Shown here piece after piece: positions 26,690 to 33,365 of a stretch of DNA of 33,365 nucleotides. Origin of the DNA: JALORV01 sp035429805. Lineage in GTDB: Bacteria > Pseudomonadota > Gammaproteobacteria > Burkholderiales > Burkholderiaceae_F. The stretch covers positions 1-33,365 of the forward strand of contig DAOMFL010000039.1 in assembly GCA_035429805.1 (NCBI GenBank), given 5' to 3'. Each line of letters starts with the position of its first letter. The stretch's first letter is position 1. The notes beneath the pieces are model-generated. The model was not told the DNA's origin and searched no databases. It saw only the letters and a list, made by a program, of their open reading frames with translations. The position numbers were made by a program, and so were the translations under genes.

Positions 26690-29431
26690 GTGGTGACCGA
26701 CACGAACACCGGGCCGGCCGACAATTCGGCCGCGGCCGCGAGCCCCGCCGATAGCTCCAGCGCGGGCCTGCTGCTGCAGGTCACACCGGCACGCGTGCCG
26801 CGCGACCTGCTGGTCCGCGCCCGCCTGTCGTCGGACGATCCGCTGTTCCGCAGTCGGTCCGCCACCGTCGTGCAGGCGCCGCCGGGGTACGGCAAGACCG
26901 CGCTGCTGGCGCAATGGCGGCGCGAGTTCCTCGCCCACGGCACCGTGGTTGCCTGGTTCTCCGCGAAGGAAAGCGTCGACCCGCAGCGCTTCGTGCAGGC
27001 GCTGGCGCTGTCGGTGCAGATCGGCTCCGGTCGCCGCAAGCTCTGCCGCGCGCTGCTCGAGGGCGCGATTCCAACCGGGGTCGAAGGTGTCACCGCGTGG
27101 CTCGAAGAGATCGCGCGTTCGGCCCTCGACGTCGTCGTCATCGTCGACGAGGCCGAACGGCTGCCGGAGGCCACTCGCGAGTCGCTCACCTACCTGATAC
27201 ACAACGCGCCGCCCAACCTGCGCGTCGTTGTCGCGACGCGCCCTGAGTGCGATCTCGGCGTGGACGAACTCGTCTCGTACCAGCACTGTGCCGTCATCGG
27301 CCCGACGCTGCTGCGTTTCGAGCTCGCGGAAACGATGGCACTGGCTCGGAGTCAGCTCGGCGACCGGATCGACGCCAATGCCGGAGCACGGCTGCACGAG
27401 ATGACCGAAGGGTGGCCGCTCGGCCTGCAGCTCGCGCTGGCGGCCCTGGCCGGCAGCCACAATCCGCGCGCGACCATCGCCGCCATGTCGACCCGGGCGG
27501 GCGCGCTGCACGACTACTTCGTCGATACGCTGCTGGCGAACCTGGATCCTGCCGACACGGAATTCCTGGAACGCATTGCGGTGCTCGACGACATCCACGC
27601 AGATCTGTGCGAAACGTTCACCGGGCTTCCGGACGCGGCGGAGCGTCTGAACCGGCTGGCGCGCGCGACGCCGATCCTTATCGGCGCCGAAGGCAGCGAC
27701 TGGCTGCGCATGCACGCAGTGGCACGCGACGCGCTGCGCCTGCGCTTCGATCGCTTACCTCAGTCCGAACGACGGGCGCAGCACAGCCGCGCGTCTGACT
27801 GGCTGGCAGAGCATGGCTTCCTCGAACAGGCGGCGCGTCATGCCCTCGCGGCGGGCCGTGAACAGCAGGCGTACGACCTGGCCGAGCGCTGCCTGTACGA
27901 AGCCATGACACGCCGCGGAGAACACGGGGTCGTCATGGACTGGCTCAGGCGCGTGCCCGCCGCGGACCTGGATCGCCGCCCACGCCTCCTGCTTGCCGGC
28001 GCCTGGGCACTCGCTCTGGGTGAACAGCACCAGGAGTCCCGACAGCTGGTCGAGCGCATCCTGGCCGACCCCGGTGTGACCGAGGAACTGCGCTGCGAGT
28101 GCGCGATGATCCTCGCCGGCGCCGCCGGCTTCGCCGACGATCCTGATCGCTTCGCCGAACTGCACGATCCGTGGGCACATTGGACCGGATGGCAGGAACC
28201 GCGGACCGGCTTGCTGCTGGCGAATCGCAACGGGATCCGCGCGCTCTACGCGGGAGACCCCGCCCGGGCGCGCCTTTACCTGCAACGCGGAGGCCGCGAG
28301 GTCACCGACCCCGGCCTCACCTACCTGGAGCGCTGGGGCGACGTCACGACCGGCTTGTCATATCTATGGGAAGGACAGGTCAGGCTCGCCGAACGCGAGC
28401 TCGCGCCTGCACTCGCCAGCGCCGAAGTCGAACTGGGTCGCCGCGACCCGCTCGCATGCACGCTGGCGGCAACACTGGCCGCGGCAGTCTGGGAGCAGAA
28501 CCGGGCGCAGGATGCAGCGTCCCTGTTGTCGAACCGGCTCGACGTGATCGAGCGCAGCGGCACTCCGGAGACCGTGATGCTGGCGTTCCGGACAGCCGCG
28601 CGCCTTGCGGCCGCCGAGGGCACCGAGCACCGCGCGCTCGAACTGCTCGACGGCATGCATGCGCTCGGTGTCAGCCGCAATCTGCCACGACTGCGACTCG
28701 CGAGCCTGTCGGATCAGGTGCGCCTGCACGCGGCCCGATTCCGCAGCGAGACATGTCGCGGACTGTGCGGCCGGATCGACGCCTTGCTCGCCGAAAGCGG
28801 CGTCGCGGACCGCCCACTGTGGCGCCAGGCCGTCGCATGGATGCAGCCGCTCGCGCATGCCTACGCGGCAATTGCGGCGCAATCCTGGCGCGGCGCGCTG
28901 GATCCGCTCGCAGACGCCGCGGCCCGCGTCGAGTCGATCCATCTGGGACGTCTGCGCATCGAGATCATGGCGCTGCGCGCGCTCGCGCTGCATCGGCTGG
29001 GTGAAAAGGGGCTGCCGCTGCTGAAGGAGGCGGTCGATCTCGCCGGCTCGCTGGGCATGGCGCGGCTCGTCGCGGACGCCCACCCGGAACTGCGCGCCTG
29101 GATGGCGCAGGTCGACACGACCACTACGCAGGCACACCCTGCAGCGCCGCGCGAAGGCGGCGTGCGCCCGCTGGCCGCACCGATGCAGGCACCGCGTTCC
29201 GCAGCACCGCCGCGCGCCAACCCCAGCACGGCACTGACGCCGAAGGAGCGCGAAGTGCTCGAACTGCTGGCCCGCAACCTGACGAACAAGGAAATCGCCC
29301 TCGCGATGCAGATCGGCGAAGAGACGATCAAATGGCACCTCAAAAACCTGTTCGGCAAGCTCGTCGCCGGCGATCGCAAGCAGCTGGTGCGTCGCGCCCA
29401 CCTGCTCGGCCTGCTCGGGACGCCGGGCTGA
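26690..29431 (+). CDS. Large ATP-binding LuxR (MalT/LAL-like) transcriptional regulator
   Basis: A roughly 913-residue STAND-type activator. The Walker A motif is APPGYGKTALL (about 63-73) and a Walker B-like VVVIVDEAER follows near 150. The central part (about 370-800) is TPR-like helical repeats (YDLAERCLYEAMTRRGEHGVV, LLLAGAWALALGEQHQ). The C-terminal LuxR helix-turn-helix (about 849-905) reads LTPKEREVLELLARNLTNKEIA, then IKWHLKNLFGKL. ATP and an inducer would drive oligomerisation, as in MalT. The start is uncertain: GTG at 26690 or 26693 is preferred because an ATG at 26555 would read through the palindrome and the FNR-like box. The gene ends three bases before the SDR gene stop. Its targets are unknown; the neighbouring catabolic operon is a candidate. 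Confidence 0.88.
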   Translation: MVTDTNTGPADNSAAAASPADSSSAGLLLQVTPARVPRDLLVRARLSSDDPLFRSRSATVVQAPPGYGKTALLAQWRREFLAHGTVVAWFSAKESVDPQRFVQALALSVQIGSGRRKLCRALLEGAIPTGVEGVTAWLEEIARSALDVVVIVDEAERLPEATRESLTYLIHNAPPNLRVVVATRPECDLGVDELVSYQHCAVIGPTLLRFELAETMALARSQLGDRIDANAGARLHEMTEGWPLGLQLALAALAGSHNPRATIAAMSTRAGALHDYFVDTLLANLDPADTEFLERIAVLDDIHADLCETFTGLPDAAERLNRLARATPILIGAEGSDWLRMHAVARDALRLRFDRLPQSERRAQHSRASDWLAEHGFLEQAARHALAAGREQQAYDLAERCLYEAMTRRGEHGVVMDWLRRVPAADLDRRPRLLLAGAWALALGEQHQESRQLVERILADPGVTEELRCECAMILAGAAGFADDPDRFAELHDPWAHWTGWQEPRTGLLLANRNGIRALYAGDPARARLYLQRGGREVTDPGLTYLERWGDVTTGLSYLWEGQVRLAERELAPALASAEVELGRRDPLACTLAATLAAAVWEQNRAQDAASLLSNRLDVIERSGTPETVMLAFRTAARLAAAEGTEHRALELLDGMHALGVSRNLPRLRLASLSDQVRLHAARFRSETCRGLCGRIDALLAESGVADRPLWRQAVAWMQPLAHAYAAIAAQSWRGALDPLADAAARVESIHLGRLRIEIMALRALALHRLGEKGLPLLKEAVDLAGSLGMARLVADAHPELRAWMAQVDTTTTQAHPAAPREGGVRPLAAPMQAPRSAAPPRANPSTALTPKEREVLELLARNLTNKEIALAMQIGEETIKWHLKNLFGKLVAGDRKQLVRRAHLLGLLGTPG

Positions 29432-29434
29432 AGT

Positions 29435-30256
29435 TCAGATGACGACGCCGCCGTTCGGGCTGATGACCTGGCCGACGAGGTAGTGCTCGTCGGACGCGAG
29501 GTAGACGGCAAGGGAGGCATACTCCGCGGGAAGGCCGAGGCGCCCGAGCGGAATCAGCTGCATCAGCTGCGGCACGTCGGCCTGGTTGCGAGCGAGATAG
29601 TCCTCCATCGGCGGCGTCAGCACGCCACCGCACGCAATGGCATTCACCATGATGTTGGCGCCGGCCACGTCGAGTGCACAGGTGCGGGTGAATGAAACCA
29701 CCGCCGCCTTGCTCGCGCTGTAGCCCGGACTATGCGTGCTCGCGGTCGAGATGCCGGCGATCGACGCGATGTTGACGATGCGTCCGTAGCGCTGCGGTTC
29801 CATCAATCGCAGCGCGGCGCGCGTGCAAAAAAACAGGCCGTGAACGTTGACGTCCCACCAGCGCAGCCAGTCATCATCGGTCAGGCCGCTGACGATGCCG
29901 AGCGACTGCCGCGGCATCGGCGTCGTCACATAGGCGTAGTGACGTTTGCGGCGTGCTTCGTCGGCCGGACGAACGGGCACGATCGCCGCGTTGTTGACGA
30001 GCACGTGCAGCGTGCCGAAACGCTCGGCGACCGCAGCAAACATGCGTTCGACGGCTTCCACCGACGACACGTCGCAGCGCAGCCCGAGGCAGGGTCGCCC
30101 GAGCGTCTCGATCTCGCTGACGGTGGCCGCGAGCGTTTCCTCGTTGATGTCACAGACGACCGTGCTGGCCCCGGCTTCTGCCATGGCGAGCGCGATCGAC
30201 CGGCCCAGTCCCTGTCCGGCGCCTGTGACCAGCGCCACCTTGTCCTTCAGCTTCAT
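29435..30256 (-). CDS. Short-chain dehydrogenase/reductase (SDR)
   Basis: A 273-residue classical SDR. TGAGQGLG (11-18) is the cofactor motif and Asp36 (VCDIN) indicates NAD preference. NNAA lies at 88-91. The catalytic residues are Ser165 (NIASIAG), Tyr179 and Lys183 (GYSASKAA). An additional stretch between NNAAIVPV and LTDDDW (about 96-125, ADEARRKRHYAYVTTPMPRQ) is longer than usual and may shape the substrate pocket. The C-terminus PNGGVVI is typical. It is the last gene of the minus-strand catabolic operon, eight bases after the MFS gene. It probably oxidises a hydroxy acid or alcohol to the keto form, but the substrate is unknown. Confidence 0.92.
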   Translation of the reverse strand: MKLKDKVALVTGAGQGLGRSIALAMAEAGASTVVCDINEETLAATVSEIETLGRPCLGLRCDVSSVEAVERMFAAVAERFGTLHVLVNNAAIVPVRPADEARRKRHYAYVTTPMPRQSLGIVSGLTDDDWLRWWDVNVHGLFFCTRAALRLMEPQRYGRIVNIASIAGISTASTHSPGYSASKAAVVSFTRTCALDVAGANIMVNAIACGGVLTPPMEDYLARNQADVPQLMQLIPLGRLGLPAEYASLAVYLASDEHYLVGQVISPNGGVVI

Positions 30257-30264
30257 GGATTTCC

Positions 30265-31608
30265 TCAGTGCACGAGCGGAGCCGGCCCCGGCAGCATGCG
30301 GGAACGCACCTCCGCGTAGTGCAGGCAGTCGCGCGGATAGTGGCGCGCCGCCAGCAGGAAGCAGCCCGCAGCGGCGAGTGAAACCGCAGGGGCGAGCATC
30401 AGCGCGGTCTGCAGGTCGAAGACATCGGAAAGCCGGCCGACGATCCACGGTCCGGGCGCGAGGCCGAGCAGGTTGTTGAACAGCACCACGGTCGCGGCTG
30501 CGGTAGCGATCAACCCCGGATGGACAACGTCCATGACCGCGGCGCTGCTCGCGCCGGAATGTCCGCCGGCTAGAAAGACCCCGGCATAGAGGACCGCCAT
30601 CTGCAGCGGCCCCGGCGGCAGCGCGAAGGCCGCCGTCAGCAGCACGAACGTCACCAGCGCGTAGAGCGCGGGCATCCTGAGCTTGTTGCGCGGATCCTTG
30701 CGGCCCAGACGATCGGCCAGTCCGCCGCCGACGATCATGCCGACGCCGAGCACCGCGACCACAGTCGCCGCCTGCAGCCCCGCCTTGTCCGGGGGCAGTC
30801 CGTAGCCGCGCGCGAAGAAGCTCGGCAGCCAGGCGATCAGCGCGCCGAGGATGAACATCTGCAAACCGCTGCCGCAGTACGCGAGCACGACGGTACGAAA
30901 ACGGAACAGCTCGCGCACGATTCCTCGCAGGCCGGCGCTTGATGCCCGCCGGACTCCGTCGAGGTCGGTCTCCTCCGGCGTCAGCGGCACGGTCTCGTAA
31001 TCGCGCACGACCAGTGGATACAGCACCACGAGCAGCAGCGACGCCGCACCGACCGCGATGAAGGCCATGCGCCAGCCGAACTGCACCGACAGCGCGCCAC
31101 CGACCGCGACCCCGGCGACCGACCCGAACAGCGACGCCGCCAGGAACGCGCCCAGCACCATCGAGCGACGCTCGGGCGGGAACACGTTGGCGAGGATCGC
31201 GCCGCCCGCCGCGCCGTAGCCCGCCTCGCCGAGCCCGACAAGCCCGCGCGTGATCAGCAGCTGCGTGTGGTTCTGCGCCAGACCGCAGCCGATGGTCGCG
31301 AAGCACCACAGCGCCGCCATCACCGTGATGCTCCTGACGCGGCCCCAGCGGTCGGCGAGCAGCGCGATCGGGATCGAAGCGACACCGACGACCAGCGCCA
31401 CGACACTGACCAGCGCGCCGAGCTGCGCATCGGTCAAGGACCATTCTGCTTTCAGCAGCGGGAACACCGCGCTGATCACGTTGCGCGTCAGGTAGTCGGA
31501 AAGCATCAACCCGAACGTCAGCGCGAAGACGCTCCACATGTAGAGCTTCGACGCGCCCCGTGCGGGGCGATGCGCGCCGGCTTCCGTCGTCGAGAGCGTC
31601 GTACTCAC
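30265..31608 (-). CDS. Major facilitator superfamily transporter
   Basis: A 447-residue inner-membrane carrier with about twelve hydrophobic segments. The first TM is near 24-45 and a second-half set begins near 235. The MFS loop motif ADRWGRVRS lies between TM2 and TM3, and a related GLADRLGRKD is in the second half. Asp38 and Arg42 (SDYLTRN) in TM1 and the TRGLVGLGEAGYGAAGGAI segment resemble organic-acid/proton symporters of the ACS/aromatic acid type. The start is GTG at 31608. It sits between the BKACE and SDR genes, so it probably imports the operon's substrate. Confidence 0.9.
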   Translation of the reverse strand: MSTTLSTTEAGAHRPARGASKLYMWSVFALTFGLMLSDYLTRNVISAVFPLLKAEWSLTDAQLGALVSVVALVVGVASIPIALLADRWGRVRSITVMAALWCFATIGCGLAQNHTQLLITRGLVGLGEAGYGAAGGAILANVFPPERRSMVLGAFLAASLFGSVAGVAVGGALSVQFGWRMAFIAVGAASLLLVVLYPLVVRDYETVPLTPEETDLDGVRRASSAGLRGIVRELFRFRTVVLAYCGSGLQMFILGALIAWLPSFFARGYGLPPDKAGLQAATVVAVLGVGMIVGGGLADRLGRKDPRNKLRMPALYALVTFVLLTAAFALPPGPLQMAVLYAGVFLAGGHSGASSAAVMDVVHPGLIATAAATVVLFNNLLGLAPGPWIVGRLSDVFDLQTALMLAPAVSLAAAGCFLLAARHYPRDCLHYAEVRSRMLPGPAPLVH

Positions 31609-31655
31609 TGCAGCTCTGTGGCGGTCATGGCCGGCGGATGCGGACGTGTGGCGAC

Positions 31656-32711
31656 CTAGGCGGCGCGCAGCAGCTGCACGCCGCGCTCACCCTGGCGGCG
31701 GTTCGGCGCGTACCCGAGCTTCGCCAGCGTCTCGTCGGAGTCGGCATAGTGCTCGCCGATCCGGTAGATCTCGCGTGCCTGCACGCCGCTCGCGACTTCG
31801 CGATGCAGCTCACGCGCCACGCGCACCATCTGCTCGACCTGCTGCACGCTCGTCATCCGTTCGCCCTTCCTGCCCCACAGATTGTCCTCGATGCCGACGC
31901 GCACGTGCAGACCCATCGCAATCGCCATCGTATTGAGCGGCAGCACGTTGCGCATGATCGACTCGATCGTCAGCACGGCGCCGGCCGGCACGCGGCGGAT
32001 GAACTCCATCATGTTGTACGGGTTCGGGCCATCGGCGCCGCCGCCGATGCCGACCCAGTTCAGCACCAGCGGGCCGGTGTAGATGCCGCGGCGGATCAGG
32101 CGTTCCACCGTTTCGAGCTGGCCGACGTCACCCAGCATGAAGTGCGGCTGGATGCCCGCATCCTGCAGCCGCCTCAGGTGCTCGGCCACGAAGGCCGGTC
32201 CCGACGGGATCGTCATTTCGCTGTACGCGGCCTGGAAGACCGGCAGCGCCAGCGAGGTGCCGGCCACGTCGTCCGCACTCATCAGCTCGCAGACGTTCAT
32301 CTGGTTGGTGTTGATCGCGATGGTCACCTGGTCGGGCTTCGGGTTCAGCTCCGCCAGCATGTGGCGCGTGTCGTCGTTGAGCCACCTGGCGTCGCCACCC
32401 TCGCCTTCCGGCGCGAACGAGATCGAGCCGCCGACCTGCAGCAGCATCTGCGGGACCGCCTCGCGCAGGCGTGCCAGCATCTCATTGAACATCGACAGGC
32501 GCTTGCTGCCCTTGCCGTCGGCTTCGCGGACGTGCACGTGCAGGACGGTGGCGCCGGCGTTCCAGCAGTCCACGGCCTTCTGCACCTGCTCGTCCATCGT
32601 CACGGGGATGTCGTCCGAATCGCCCGGCAGGAACTCGGGGCCATAGGGCGCGACCTGAATGACCAGCGGTTGCTGGTTTTCGGGAAGCAGCGAGTCGTCG
32701 AGGAACTGCAT
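31656..32711 (-). CDS. BKACE-family enzyme (3-keto-5-aminohexanoate cleavage-like, PF05853)
   Basis: A 351-residue zinc enzyme of the beta-keto acid cleavage family. It condenses a beta-keto acid with acetyl-CoA to give a CoA thioester and acetoacetate. The metal ligands include His58 and His60 in the conserved VLHVHVREADG. LQVGGS (91-96), Glu250 in LTIESIMRN, and VGIEDNLWG (272-280) are family features. Family members use 3-keto-5-aminohexanoate, dehydrocarnitine and other substrates; residue choice in the pocket does not allow me to say which. A good AGGACC site precedes the ATG at 32711. It is the second gene of the operon, 23 bases after the decarboxylase-like gene. Confidence 0.92.
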   Translation of the reverse strand: MQFLDDSLLPENQQPLVIQVAPYGPEFLPGDSDDIPVTMDEQVQKAVDCWNAGATVLHVHVREADGKGSKRLSMFNEMLARLREAVPQMLLQVGGSISFAPEGEGGDARWLNDDTRHMLAELNPKPDQVTIAINTNQMNVCELMSADDVAGTSLALPVFQAAYSEMTIPSGPAFVAEHLRRLQDAGIQPHFMLGDVGQLETVERLIRRGIYTGPLVLNWVGIGGGADGPNPYNMMEFIRRVPAGAVLTIESIMRNVLPLNTMAIAMGLHVRVGIEDNLWGRKGERMTSVQQVEQMVRVARELHREVASGVQAREIYRIGEHYADSDETLAKLGYAPNRRQGERGVQLLRAA

Positions 32712-32734
32712 AGTGGTCCTTTCGGGAAACAGTT

Positions 32735-33166
32735 TCAGAGGGTGGCGGCTGCATCGGACTGATGCGCCGCGAGTTCTTCCAGAAGAATCGGCGCGCCCAG
32801 GCTCATCGTGTGGATGCCCAGCACGCTGGTCAACTGCAGCACGGCGGCGATCTCTTCGCGGGTGGCTCCGAGCTCGAGCGCTTTCCGGATGTGTCGGCGT
32901 ACGCCCGGCTCATACATGTGGGTGCACGACGCATCCACGGCGATGGCAATGAACTCGACGATCTTGGGATCGAGCACACCCGCGGCCAGCGGGCCGGTGG
33001 CCATCGCCATGAATCGCTCGGTCCAGAGCGGATCGAGCCTGCGGAACGGCTCCCAGTTCGGATTCCACTCTCCAAGCGCCTTGAGTCGGTCGATGGTCGG
33101 GGTCGGAACGGTGTCAGTGCTGTGCATGGCGGCGGGCTCGCGGTGAGGGGCGCGGTGGGGTGTCAT
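32735..33166 (-). CDS. Carboxymuconolactone decarboxylase-family protein
   Basis: A 143-residue small helical protein of the AhpD/CMD superfamily. The conserved core is AIAVDASCTHMYEPGVRRHIRKALELGATREEIAAVLQLTSVLGIHT, with Cys81, His83 and His92. It has a single Cys, not the CxxC of AhpD peroxidases, so it is more like a decarboxylase or general-acid-type member. The start could be the ATG at 33166 or the Met at codon 14 (33127); neither has a good ribosome site. It is the first gene of the BKACE-MFS-SDR operon. The role is probably decarboxylation or auxiliary chemistry in the same pathway. No aromatic ring-cleavage genes are present to make true carboxymuconolactone likely. Confidence 0.85.
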   Translation of the reverse strand: MTPHRAPHREPAAMHSTDTVPTPTIDRLKALGEWNPNWEPFRRLDPLWTERFMAMATGPLAAGVLDPKIVEFIAIAVDASCTHMYEPGVRRHIRKALELGATREEIAAVLQLTSVLGIHTMSLGAPILLEELAAHQSDAAATL

Positions 33167-33300
33167 GACGAGGGAGCCGCATTCTTGGCGCCGCTGGACT
33201 TTCTGAACCCCCTCCCGGTCGGGGGTGGCTGCGGCGGCCGAGGGGTCGTCGCCGGGAGCCGAGCGCTCAACCGGCAGCGAGGAGGAGCCGCTTCAACGGC

Positions 33301-33343
33301 GCGAAGGGCGGCTTCGCGGGGCGCGCCGCGCCACCGCGGCGCG
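33301..33343. repeat. Tandem GC hairpins upstream of the catabolic operon
   Basis: GCGAAG-GGCGG-CTTCGC (33301-33317) and CGCGCCGCG-CCAC-CGCGGCGCG (33322-33343) are adjacent perfect hairpins with 6- and 9-bp stems. They lie in the 199 bases right of the operon's first gene, at the window edge. They could terminate a gene beyond the window or be a dispersed palindromic repeat. Confidence 0.5.
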
Positions 33344-33365
33344 GGCCGGGCTCCGCCGCGTCCGG

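Overview
The window is GC-rich, densely packed bacterial chromosome that reads like a betaproteobacterium, most probably Burkholderiales or close kin. The main reason is the block sdhA-sdhD-sdhC-gntR (minus strand) facing mdh (plus strand), followed by prpD and acnA, which is a typical TCA-cycle neighbourhood in that group. No rRNA, tRNA, CRISPR array, phage or complete insertion sequence was recognised.

Layout. (1) 1-8651, a TCA/propionate block: the N-terminal part of sdhA, then sdhD, sdhC and a HutC-type GntR regulator on minus. A near-perfect 20-bp palindrome lies in the divergent promoter region, followed by mdh, a GNAT acetyltransferase, a periplasmic MliC-like lysozyme inhibitor, prpD and acnA on plus, closed by a strong stem-loop. 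(2) 8668-12398, a possible small membrane protein and a four-gene MCE (Mla-like) lipid transport system: STAS-MlaE permease, MlaF ATPase, MlaD/MCE protein and PqiC-like lipoprotein. (3) 12407-14231, three genes linked by ATGA overlaps: a DUF2237 protein, a PIN-domain nuclease and a zinc alcohol dehydrogenase. (4) 14271-17450, one very large membrane protein of unknown function. (5) About 17.45-21.3 kb, a looser region with long gaps and less GC-biased sequence. It holds a MITE-like inverted-repeat element, an F420/NADP-reductase-like protein, a doubtful exported protein, an NTF2/SnoaL-like protein and a LysR regulator. (6) 21.3-25.5 kb: a cupin, an unusual fusion of GNAT and DEDDh exonuclease, an M14 metallocarboxypeptidase translationally coupled to it, and a divergent methionine-type aminotransferase. 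(7) 25.5-29.4 kb: a universal-stress/hemerythrin fusion protein diverging from a large MalT-like LuxR regulator, with an FNR-like box between them. (8) 29.4-33.2 kb: a minus-strand catabolic operon of a carboxymuconolactone decarboxylase-like protein, a BKACE enzyme, an MFS transporter and an SDR dehydrogenase.

How they work together. The first block supplies four TCA steps (aconitase, succinate dehydrogenase, malate dehydrogenase, and possibly methylcitrate dehydration), probably co-regulated by the GntR protein through the divergent palindrome. The MCE genes form one lipid-trafficking machine across the envelope. The last operon looks like uptake and oxidation of a small organic acid, with beta-keto acid cleavage against acetyl-CoA, but its substrate cannot be read from sequence. 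The items most likely to be new biology are the 1059-residue orphan membrane protein, the acetyltransferase-exonuclease fusion with its carboxypeptidase partner, and the MITE-like element.
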